A DNA stretch of 6,069 nucleotides, taken from positions 1 through 6,069 of the forward strand of contig CANFKN010000078.1 in NCBI GenBank assembly GCA_947447385.1, in the 5' to 3' direction. The number at the start of each line of letters is the position of its first letter. Position 1 is the first letter of the stretch. Shown in pieces: positions 1-5,396 of this stretch. Below the pieces are notes generated by a model that worked only from the letters and a program-made list of their open reading frames with translations, was not told the origin of the DNA and did not search any database. The translations under genes were made by a program, and so were the position numbers. The DNA comes from Microbacteriaceae bacterium. Lineage in GTDB: Bacteria; Actinomycetota; Actinomycetes; Actinomycetales; Microbacteriaceae.

Positions 1-537
1 CTCGTCTTTAGCAATCGCCCATGGCTCAAGCCTTGGGAGGCAACAAACCCTGAGGCACCGCAAAGTTTTGATTTTAAAGGCATGACCCGAAGCTTGCTTC
101 GTCAATATGATCAGCAGATTGGGGTTCCGTTTGTCATTGAGGTCGATGGCGAGGTGGTTGGCCAGCTGAACGTTGCCAACATTCTCTATGGCGCAGTCTC
201 GAGCGCGGTCATCGGTTATTGGCTGGTGCCTGCGGTTGCCGGCAGGGGAGTCGCACCAACTGCGGTTGCCCTCGCGACAGACTACTTGATGAAGACCCTG
301 GGCCTTCACCGCGTTGAAATTAACATCGTGCCCGAAAATCACAAGAGCCTGCGAGTGGTTGAAAAACTGGGATTCAGACACGAAGGGTTGAAACGCAACT
401 ACATTCACATCAACGGCAGCTGGCGCGACCATTTCGTTTTTGCGCTAACCACTGAAGATTTGACAGAGGGTGTTTTGTCACGTTGGCGAGGTGGCCGGGT
501 GCCTGAGCTTGACCAAAGTTGGCGCGAGCAAATTTAG
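1..537 (+). CDS. rimJ: RimJ-type GNAT N-acetyltransferase, 5'-truncated
   Basis: The reading frame is open from base 1 and ends at TAG 535-537. It gives 178 residues of a GNAT-fold acetyltransferase, with roughly the first 20-30 residues missing at the window edge. The internal ATG at 82 is not the true start, because the residues before it (RPWLKPWEATNP, fragment 6-17) match the N-terminal region typical of RimJ-like proteins. Visible motifs are the strand IGYWLVP (71-77), the acetyl-CoA pyrophosphate loop AGRGVAP (80-86), and the ENHKSLRVVEKLGF block (112-125), which carries the conserved Asn and Ser of this subfamily. These enzymes transfer acetyl from acetyl-CoA to the alpha-amino group of a protein N-terminus (RimJ acts on ribosomal protein S5), but the target here is unproven. 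A SepX/GlpR-like gene follows after 74 nt, as in other actinobacteria, which supports the name. Confidence 0.92.
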   Translation, partial: LVFSNRPWLKPWEATNPEAPQSFDFKGMTRSLLRQYDQQIGVPFVIEVDGEVVGQLNVANILYGAVSSAVIGYWLVPAVAGRGVAPTAVALATDYLMKTLGLHRVEINIVPENHKSLRVVEKLGFRHEGLKRNYIHINGSWRDHFVFALTTEDLTEGVLSRWRGGRVPELDQSWREQI

Positions 538-545
538 CTTTTCGC

Positions 546-567
546 GCTGATGTCTCAGACACGCAGC
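546..567. other. Imperfect inverted repeat in the rimJ-sepX gap
   Basis: In the 74-nt gap, an inner palindrome TGTCT-C-AGACA (551-561) is flanked by GCTG (546-549) and CAGC (564-567). Together they form a two-part dyad. It could be a weak RNA hairpin with no T-tract, so it is not a classical terminator, or a small operator. Nothing else supports function and chance is quite possible. Confidence 0.2.
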
Positions 568-611
568 CAACCTGCGAGGCGCATTGCCGTTCGTCTCATA
601 TCTTTATATTT

Positions 612-1337
612 ATGAACTTTTCAGGCGTCGGCGGAATCACAATTGTGGTCGTCGCTTGCCTCTGGATCTTCGTGTTCATTCCTTCATGGTTCAACGCTGC
701 AGCTGAGCGCACCAATGAGAAAGACCAGGCCCGCGCGGTCAAACGTGCCGTTGCTGAAGCTCGCAAGCCGATTCTCAAGGCTCCCAGTTCAAAGGTCGCT
801 TCTTTGAGTGAACAAATCTATAGGGTGCACCGCACTGGGCGCGCCCTCGCCTTTTCAACTTGGATGTTCGCCTTGACCGCAGTTGCGCTCGGCTTTGCCG
901 CTTCGAAGTTTGGTTTTCTCTGGTCTGGTGCAATCAGCGCAACAATCTTTGCCTTGGTGGCTTTGCGTTTCTGGAGTGTCTCGAATGCGAAGGCCAAGCG
1001 ATTGTTGGTCGGTTCGATTCGTTCACGCGGTGCGTCAACTCTGACCGCCTATGAAGCTAATGCTCGTGCCAAGGCTGAAGCATTGGCCGCATTGCGTGCC
1101 GGTGAGCAGGCTCGTCGTGCTGCGGAGGTCTTGGCCAAACAACAAGCTGCCGCTGAGGCTGCCTTGCGTCGAGCACGTGAGTTCAAACCAGTGCCACTGC
1201 CTGCGCCAAGCTATGCCTCGCAACTCGGCTCACTTGAGGTGCCAGAGTTTGCCGAAGTTGTGAACCTTGAGCCACAAACTGTTGACTCAGAAACCATCAC
1301 CGAGATTCTGCGCCGCCGCCGTCAAGCAAGCGCATAA
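612..1337 (+). CDS. sepX: SepX/GlpR-like divisome membrane protein
   Basis: This encodes 241 residues from ATG 612. The frame also reaches a TTG at 519, but that would overlap rimJ and add 31 residues without membrane character, so I prefer the ATG, which places a hydrophobic helix at the very N-terminus. Predicted membrane helices are about 7-25, 79-97 and 102-121. A basic cytoplasmic linker lies between the first two (29-75). An Ala/Arg/Glu-rich likely coiled coil spans about 145-190, and the protein ends in an acidic stretch and TEILRRRRQ (230-238). Short N-terminal helix, linker, helical hairpin, coiled coil and an Arg-rich end, directly downstream of rimJ, match the actinobacterial SepX/GlpR family. 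In Streptomyces SepX supports cell division, and in Corynebacterium GlpR is the membrane receptor of the MoeA-like protein Glp. Function here is inferred from topology and synteny. No clear Shine-Dalgarno precedes the ATG; the upstream bases are T/A-rich. Confidence 0.72.
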   Translation: MNFSGVGGITIVVVACLWIFVFIPSWFNAAAERTNEKDQARAVKRAVAEARKPILKAPSSKVASLSEQIYRVHRTGRALAFSTWMFALTAVALGFAASKFGFLWSGAISATIFALVALRFWSVSNAKAKRLLVGSIRSRGASTLTAYEANARAKAEALAALRAGEQARRAAEVLAKQQAAAEAALRRAREFKPVPLPAPSYASQLGSLEVPEFAEVVNLEPQTVDSETITEILRRRRQASA

Positions 1338-1433
1338 ATAAACTCGCCGTAACAATTTCGGGCTATTCATTAGCTTGTCGCTAAAGTTGAAATTAATAAG
1401 CCGAAAACAACCCACTTGAAAGTGAATATTCCA

Positions 1434-1985
1434 ATGGCTCTTCTAGATCGAATCAAAGGCATCTTTAACCGCAACGCTGCACCTGTTGCAAAAGTTGCAA
1501 CCGACTTGGCGAAAGACGTAGCAGCAGAAGCTAAAGCTGCCGCTGCCGAAATCAAAGCTGCCGCTGCAGCTCGCGTTGCCGAAGCAGAAAAGGTTGCAGC
1601 TGAGGCTGCAAAGACTGCTGAAAAGAAAGTGGCTGCCGCCGCTAAGACTGCAGAAAAGACCGTTGCCAAGGCAACCGCTACTGCTGAAAAGAAAGTCAAC
1701 GCAGCAACCAAGACCGTTAGCAAAGCTGCCGTTGGCGCAACCAAGACTGCAGCTGCAAAGGTAGTCAAGGCAACAGACGCTAAGCCAGCAGCTAAGCCAG
1801 CAGCGAAGGCGGCTGCAAAGCCTGCCGCCGCAAAGACCGCCGCTCCAAAGGCTGCTCCAAAGGCTGCTCCAAAGGCAGCTGCTAAGCCAGCAGCAGCCAA
1901 GAGCACAACCGCAAAGCCAGCAGCAGCTAAAACTGCTGCTAAGCCAGCGGCCAAGCCTGCAGCAAAGAAGCCTGCTGCAAAATAA
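1434..1985 (+). CDS. Basic Ala/Lys-rich protein: 11-mer repeats plus H1-like tail
   Basis: This encodes 183 residues, of which by hand count about 78 are Ala and 36 Lys, with a net charge near +27. There are three parts. Residues 1-14 (MALLDRIKGIFNRN) form a short amphipathic helix. Residues about 20-114 are a helical segment mixing Lys and Glu, including five clear 11-residue repeats at 60-114. Residues 116-183 have no acidic residue and consist of AKPAA/APKAA units, like the tail of eukaryotic histone H1 and bacterial H1-like nucleoid proteins. ATG 1434 is preferred over GTG 1422 and TTG 1416 because GAAAG (1418-1422) lies upstream and MALLDRIK starts the amphipathic helix; the spacing of 11 nt is a little long. 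It is probably monocistronic, 96 nt after sepX with a terminator 12 nt past its stop. It likely binds DNA or another polyanion or a membrane surface. I recognise no named family beyond H1-like and LEA-like composition. Confidence 0.8.
   Translation: MALLDRIKGIFNRNAAPVAKVATDLAKDVAAEAKAAAAEIKAAAAARVAEAEKVAAEAAKTAEKKVAAAAKTAEKTVAKATATAEKKVNAATKTVSKAAVGATKTAAAKVVKATDAKPAAKPAAKAAAKPAAAKTAAPKAAPKAAPKAAAKPAAAKSTTAKPAAAKTAAKPAAKPAAKKPAAK
1611..1775 (+). repeat. Five tandem 33-nt (11-residue) coding repeats
   Basis: The units are 1611-1643, 1644-1676, 1677-1709, 1710-1742 and 1743-1775. They encode an 11-mer whose pattern is K-T-A-E-K-K-V-x-A-A-T. The first unit reads KTAEKKVAAAA, the second KTAEKTVAKAT, and the last two have lost the Glu. 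The DNA copies have drifted (gct/gca/gcc and aag/aaa exchanges), so the period is maintained mainly at the protein level. An 11-residue period is typical of class-A-like amphipathic helices in LEA group 3 proteins and synucleins. A weaker related unit may precede them at residues 49-59. Confidence 0.75.
1779..1802 (+). repeat. Two exact 12-nt tandem repeats (A-K-P-A)
   Basis: GCTAAGCCAGCA occurs twice back to back, at 1779-1790 and 1791-1802, at the start of the H1-like tail. Near copies recur further on (for example from 1881). Exact identity suggests recent slippage-type expansion. Confidence 0.8.
1842..1877 (+). repeat. Three 12-nt tandem repeats (A-P-K-A)
   Basis: GCTCCAAAGGCT is repeated at 1842-1853 and 1854-1865, and at 1866-1877 with one change at the last base. 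This gives consecutive A-P-K-A units within the basic tail. It is a likely site of length variation between strains. Confidence 0.85.
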
Positions 1986-1997
1986 GTTTCACGCAAC

Positions 1998-2030
1998 AAA
2001 AAAGCGGTGACCTGGTGGTCACCGCTTTTT
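1998..2030. terminator. Bidirectional intrinsic terminator between convergent genes
   Basis: A perfect stem pairs AAAAAGCGGTGACC (1999-2012) with GGTCACCGCTTTTT (2017-2030) around the loop TGGT (2013-2016). The GC-rich core is nine base pairs, and an A-tract on the left and T-tract on the right make it work on both strands. It lies 12 nt after the stop of the Ala/Lys-rich gene and about 40 nt past the stop of the convergent epimerase gene, so it should end both transcription units. Confidence 0.93.
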
Positions 2031-2069
2031 GCGTTTAAGGCTTGCTGCCCAGTTCGCTAGTTGCTCGAT

Positions 2070-2966
2070 TTAGTCGAGGCCAACCGACCATTCGGCTGCA
2101 TCTTGAAGCGAAGCGTGCTTGAACGTGAAGCCGGTTGCTAAGAGGCGATCGGCTGACATCTTTTGACTGCAGAGCAACAGCTCGTCAGCGCCTTCACCAA
2201 ATGCCAGGCGCAGCGCAAATGCTGGCACCGGCAAAATCGTCGGGCGGTGCAAAGCCTTTCCCAGAGCTCGAACCACTTCGGCGCAGGTCGCAGGCTGTGG
2301 TGCTGTCAGGTTATAAGGCCCTGATGCATCGGCATCATTTATCAAGTGGATGATGGCAGCAGCCTCATCGACCAAACTTATAAACGCCCACCACTGTTTG
2401 CCCGAACCCAACGGGCCGCCAACGCCGAGGCGAACTAGAGGTAGCAGTCGGCCCAAGGCGCCAAGTTTGCGTGACATGACCATTGTGGTTCGCGCCAAAA
2501 CCACACGGGTTTTGCTCGAAGCCAACATTGCTTCGGCCTCCCACGCGCTTGCAAGTTCAGCCAAAAAGCCGGTGCCAATCGGTGATTCTTCGGTCAACCA
2601 TTCGTTGCCAGCATCGCCATAGATTCCCGATGCCGAGCCACTGACTAGAACTTTTGGCGGGTTCTTGGCAGCGAGGATTGCTGAAACCAAAAGGCGGGTG
2701 GTTTCAACTCGCGATGCGATGAGTTCGGCCTTATAGGCGCGAGTCCAAGGCAACTTGCCGGTTGTTGCGCCGGCCAGGTTCACCACTGCATCGATGGTCT
2801 CCATCACGCTTGGGTCAATCACGCCTTTGGCGGGGTCGTAGCTGACCTCGCTGGCGTTTCTCGCAGCTCGACGCACGAGGCTGATTGGCTCGTGACCTTG
2901 CTCTTGCAGTTGGCGGCGAACTTCGGTGCCGACTAGGCCGGATGCTCCTGAAATCAAAACTCTCAT
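2070..2966 (-). CDS. TIGR01777-family NAD(P)-dependent epimerase (SDR39U1-like)
   Basis: This encodes 298 residues, the usual length for the family. Seen in order: the Rossmann nucleotide loop GASGLVG (7-13) after MRVLIS, VNLAGA (62-67), the W-x(4)-K-x(4)-SR-x(2)-T block (74-90), SASGIYGD (111-118) in place of a canonical YxxxK active site, FLAELASAWE (134-143), GVGGPLGSGKQWWAF (181-195) and GPYNLTAPQP (216-225). These are the family's hallmark blocks. Members are cytoplasmic extended short-chain dehydrogenase/reductases of largely unknown substrate; some are linked to cell division (SulA-like naming in cyanobacteria and chloroplasts). It starts only 6 nt after the aldo/keto reductase stop, without a clear Shine-Dalgarno, so translation is probably coupled. 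It is the last gene of the operon and runs into the shared terminator. Confidence 0.95.
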   Translation of the reverse strand: MRVLISGASGLVGTEVRRQLQEQGHEPISLVRRAARNASEVSYDPAKGVIDPSVMETIDAVVNLAGATTGKLPWTRAYKAELIASRVETTRLLVSAILAAKNPPKVLVSGSASGIYGDAGNEWLTEESPIGTGFLAELASAWEAEAMLASSKTRVVLARTTMVMSRKLGALGRLLPLVRLGVGGPLGSGKQWWAFISLVDEAAAIIHLINDADASGPYNLTAPQPATCAEVVRALGKALHRPTILPVPAFALRLAFGEGADELLLCSQKMSADRLLATGFTFKHASLQDAAEWSVGLD

Positions 2967-2972
2967 GGTGTT

Positions 2973-3824
2973 CTAGAACCTATCTGGGTCTGGGCCGTTG
3001 CGTTCGCCGGTTTCAAGGCCTGCGATTGCTGCAAGATCGTCACTGTCAAGCGAGAAATCGAACACGTCGATGTTCTCAGCCATGCGGTCTGGGTTAGTGG
3101 TTTTTGGAATCACCAGGTTGCCCAGTTGAATGTGCCAACGAATGGCAACCTGAGTTGCACTTTTGCCGTGTTTGGCTGCGACCTCAGCCAAGACGCGATC
3201 GTTGGTTAGGGTGCCGCGTGCAATCGGAGCCCAAGCTTCGGTTGCGATGCCGTGTGCGGTGTCGTAGGCGCGAAGGGCGTCTTGCCCAAAAGTCGGGTTC
3301 AACTCAACTTGGTTCAATGCGGGCACTGTGCCTTTAGTGCGGCCGTCTTTGCCAGCGGCAATCAGCTCATCGAGGTGCCACGGCTGAAAGTTTGCCACGC
3401 CGATGCCGCGAATCTTGCCACCCTCGAGTGCCTTTTCAAAAGCTGACCAGGTCTCGACGAACTTTGCCTGAGCCGGGCTTGGCCAGTGAATCAAAAGCAT
3501 ATCGATGTAATCAATGTTCAGGCGCATCAAGCTCTCGTCGATGGCCTCTAGTGCGTTGTCATAACCTTGACGGTCGTTCCAAATCTTGGTGGTGACATAA
3601 ATGTTTTCGCGACCGATGCCGCTTCGACGAATGCCAGCGCCAACCTCAACCTCGTTGTCATAGAGGGCAGCGGTGTCGATGCGGCGGTATCCTCGCTCAA
3701 TTGCGGCTTCGACCACGTGCACAGCCACGTCTTGCTGAACTTTATAAACGCCCAAGCCAAGCTGCGCAACCTTGTGCCCGTTGTTCAGCGTGATAAGGGG
3801 GTTGTCTGAAACGTTGAATGTCAT
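2973..3824 (-). CDS. Aldo/keto reductase, 2,5-diketo-D-gluconate reductase type
   Basis: This encodes 283 residues, full length for the family. The predicted TIM-barrel enzyme has a complete AKR catalytic tetrad: Asp50 (GYRRIDTA), Tyr55 (ALYDNE), Lys80 (VTTKIW) and His113 (LLIHWP). The cofactor-binding segments NQVELNP (171-177) and IPKTTNPDRMAEN (239-251) fit NADPH preference, as the Lys-Thr/Ser and Arg contact the 2'-phosphate. The GPDPDRF end is common in actinobacterial DkgA-like AKRs. It should reduce aldehydes or ketones with NADPH in the cytoplasm; diketogluconate, methylglyoxal and other small carbonyls are all possible. The start is secure: ATG overlaps the YciI-family stop by 4 nt and has a good AAGGA site. 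The epimerase follows closely. Confidence 0.94.
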   Translation of the reverse strand: MTFNVSDNPLITLNNGHKVAQLGLGVYKVQQDVAVHVVEAAIERGYRRIDTAALYDNEVEVGAGIRRSGIGRENIYVTTKIWNDRQGYDNALEAIDESLMRLNIDYIDMLLIHWPSPAQAKFVETWSAFEKALEGGKIRGIGVANFQPWHLDELIAAGKDGRTKGTVPALNQVELNPTFGQDALRAYDTAHGIATEAWAPIARGTLTNDRVLAEVAAKHGKSATQVAIRWHIQLGNLVIPKTTNPDRMAENIDVFDFSLDSDDLAAIAGLETGERNGPDPDRF

Positions 3825-4108
3825 GCGTGATCCTTAAAAGGGCCGTTGAGCGGGTTCCACTGCAAAATCACGCGCTCGCCGATGAAGCCAGCGATGTCAA
3901 ACGGGTCGTTGTCGAGAATCGCTGAAACCTCGTCGGCTGATTCTGCAACCACCAAGAGCAGTGCTCCGGCATAGTCAATAAATGGGCCGCTGGTCAGCAG
4001 CACACCTTGGTCATAAAGCGCACCCGTGAACTCGCGGTGGGTTGGTCGCAACTCGGCTAAAGCCTCTGGGCTTGCCGAGTAGTGGTAGGTGACTGCAAAG
4101 ACACTCAT
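3821..4108 (-). CDS. YciI-family small protein
   Basis: This encodes 95 residues, the usual size for a stand-alone YciI (ferredoxin-like alpha+beta) protein. The strand MSVFAVTYHY (1-10), the R-P-x-H motif with His24 (RPTHREF), Asp33, the turn TSGPF (39-43), the strand GALLLVVAES (48-57) and the DNDPF-x-IAGF segment (66-75) fit the family. A conserved His, with an Asp partner, is proposed as its active-site dyad; Asp33 is my candidate partner here. The biochemical role is generally uncertain, and some relatives act as dehydrochlorinases or muconolactone-isomerase-like enzymes. ATG 4108-4106 overlaps the transporter stop and TGA 3823-3821 overlaps the reductase start, each as ATGA, so it is firmly within the operon. 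A weak AGAAAG lies about 10 nt before the ATG. Confidence 0.9.
   Translation of the reverse strand: MSVFAVTYHYSASPEALAELRPTHREFTGALYDQGVLLTSGPFIDYAGALLLVVAESADEVSAILDNDPFDIAGFIGERVILQWNPLNGPFKDHA
3831..3835 (-). promoter_or_regulatory. Ribosome binding site of the aldo/keto reductase
   Basis: On the - strand AAGGA (3835 down to 3831) sits 6 nt before the ATG at 3824-3822. It lies inside the end of the YciI-family gene. It is the clearest Shine-Dalgarno in this operon and fixes the reductase start. Confidence 0.75.
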
Positions 4109-5319
4109 TTTGTGCTGCTTTCTATTGTTGCGGTTGAATCACTTGAACTCTTTTTGCTTTGGAACGGCAACTGCGGTGTGATGCCTCTGGCAGCCCAGGC
4201 CACAAAGAACGTCGCCAGACCAAAGACGACCGAAACCAGCAGGGCCGCCTGAGCCGAAACACCGTCAATGACGATTCCGGTGACAGCAGCAGCTGCCGAG
4301 TAACCGATCATTTGGCCAGTGTTTACCCAACCAAATGCCTCAGCCGTTTCGTGGTTCTTTAGTGAAAACGAAATAACCGCCGCTAACATTCCCAAGAAAG
4401 GGGCAACGCCGAGCCCGGCAATCATCAAACAGAATGCGAGCCAAACCGGGTTTTCAGGTGCCACAAAGGTTAGTGCGAAACCAGCGGTCAAGATTGCTGA
4501 AAAGATAGCAAAAGAGTTTTTCGTTTGGCGAAACTGGCTAAATGCCAATCCACCAATGATTGAACCGACCGAGAATACCGAAATCACTAAACCGGCCAAA
4601 GCTCGGTCGTTGGTGAAGATGCCGACGATGCCAACTTCGATTCCCGCAAATGAGCCAACTAGCAAGAACCCCATCGTGACGCTGGCTAAAACTATTGGTC
4701 GGGTCAGCACCTTGCCCAGTCGACCACTGGATTTTTCAAACTTGGTGCTCGTGACCTCGGGGTTGCTGAGAAACCACATAACACCGCCGATCAAAATCGC
4801 GGCGATTGTCACCAGCGTGACTTCTGGCTCGAAACTTGCTGCCAAGAATGTTGCGATGATTGGCCCGAAGATCCAAATAACTTCTTGCAAAGTGGCATCA
4901 AGACCAAACAGCATCGTGTGCTTTTCTTCGGCAATGAGAGTCGGGTAGGTCGTGCGAGCTGCCGATTGAACTGGCGGCGAGAGCAAACCCGCTAGCAGAG
5001 CCAATGCCAAAACGAATACCGGCGACAGATGCACAAATGCAATCGTGACGATTGCTGCGCCTGAAGTGGTGGCGCAAATCGTAAGTAACTTGCGCACGCC
5101 AACTTTGCCTAATAAGCGACCAATCAGTGGGCCGGCGATGCCCACTCCAACGGTTTCAGCGCCAAGCACCAGGCCAGCCAGCGCATAGCTGTGATAGCTG
5201 TGTTGAATGTGAATCACCAGGGCGATGCTGATCATTCCATAAGGAAAACGCGCTAAAAGTTGCGAAAAAAGCACGCGCGCAACACCGGCTTGCTTCAGCA
5301 AGCGCCAATAGTTTTTCAC
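4105..5319 (-). CDS. MFS transporter, 12 membrane helices
   Basis: This encodes 404 residues starting at GTG. Twelve hydrophobic segments lie at about 17-37, 45-67, 79-97, 100-120, 144-163, 166-184, 208-234, 240-262, 269-287, 291-316, 332-352 and 358-378. The loop between helices 2 and 3 carries an MFS motif-A relative (GPLIGRLLGKVGVRKL, 63-78). PPVQSAARTTYPTLI (115-129) after helix 4 is typical of an actinobacterial MFS group with 'PPV...R..WP.L' sequences. The C-terminal tail (386-404) is hydrophilic, rich in Ser/Thr and probably cytoplasmic. It moves a small solute across the inner membrane, presumably driven by proton exchange; substrate and direction cannot be read from sequence. The GTG start fits MKNYWRLLKQAGVARVLF as a basic amphipathic lead-in to helix 1. 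It heads the MFS-YciI-AKR-epimerase operon. Confidence 0.92.
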   Translation of the reverse strand: MKNYWRLLKQAGVARVLFSQLLARFPYGMISIALVIHIQHSYHSYALAGLVLGAETVGVGIAGPLIGRLLGKVGVRKLLTICATTSGAAIVTIAFVHLSPVFVLALALLAGLLSPPVQSAARTTYPTLIAEEKHTMLFGLDATLQEVIWIFGPIIATFLAASFEPEVTLVTIAAILIGGVMWFLSNPEVTSTKFEKSSGRLGKVLTRPIVLASVTMGFLLVGSFAGIEVGIVGIFTNDRALAGLVISVFSVGSIIGGLAFSQFRQTKNSFAIFSAILTAGFALTFVAPENPVWLAFCLMIAGLGVAPFLGMLAAVISFSLKNHETAEAFGWVNTGQMIGYSAAAAVTGIVIDGVSAQAALLVSVVFGLATFFVAWAARGITPQLPFQSKKSSSDSTATIESSTK

Positions 5320-5396
5320 GCGACAACTTTCATTTCAAAGGTCTGATGTTCGTAGGCCTGGTGTTGGAGGTTCTGTTGCTCAGGGTTTTGCTGCAC
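5316..5396 (-). CDS. Candidate 26-residue small ORF between pmt and MFS gene
   Basis: On the - strand a GTG at 5396-5394 shares one base with the mannosyltransferase TAG. It opens a frame of 26 codons ending at TGA 5318-5316, which overlaps the transporter GTG by 4 nt (GTGA). The product would be Gln-rich (7 of 26), with His, Asn and Glu, ending in FEMKVVA; it has no membrane helix and no known motif. An internal ATG at 5333 would give only five codons. For it: it fills the gap with the same overlap style as the other operon junctions. Against it: there is no good Shine-Dalgarno, a GTG start and a length that easily stays open by chance. If not coding, this is simply the leader of the transporter gene. 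Confidence 0.2.
   Translation of the reverse strand: MQQNPEQQNLQHQAYEHQTFEMKVVA

Noticed and set aside
584..610. Possible promoter TTGCCG ... TATATT before sepX
   Set aside because: The spacer is only 15 nt and the predicted transcription start would fall after the ATG, so it cannot serve the chosen start.
519..611. TTG start extending sepX upstream by 31 residues
   Set aside because: It would overlap rimJ and add a Cys/His-rich, non-family sequence before a typical N-terminal membrane helix; ATG 612 fits better.
1362..1374. GCTA-TTCAT-TAGC inverted repeat after sepX
   Set aside because: A four-base stem with no T-tract is too weak to call a terminator.
1375..1399. Promoter for the Ala/Lys-rich gene (TTGTCG, TTGAAA, TAAAGT hexamers)
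   Set aside because: No pair of -35-like and -10-like hexamers has acceptable spacing. A promoter is likely in the 96-nt gap but I cannot place it.
1370..1999. Long antisense frame (209 codons) opposite the Ala/Lys-rich gene
   Set aside because: GCN- and AAG-rich codons read on the other strand give an Ala/Leu/Phe-rich frame without stops. The composition is an artefact and the frame runs into the terminator.
2350..2622. Plus-strand frame opposite the epimerase
   Set aside because: It lies wholly within a well-supported minus-strand gene and shows no domain features.
2970..2979. Perfect palindrome GTTCTAGAAC at the AKR/epimerase junction
   Set aside because: It is a ten-base palindrome made mostly of the AKR stop codon context, internal to an operon and with no second copy; probably chance.
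4319..4948. Antisense frame (209 codons) inside the MFS gene
   Set aside because: The minus-strand product has twelve membrane helices and family motifs. The plus-strand frame has neither motifs nor a plausible start context.
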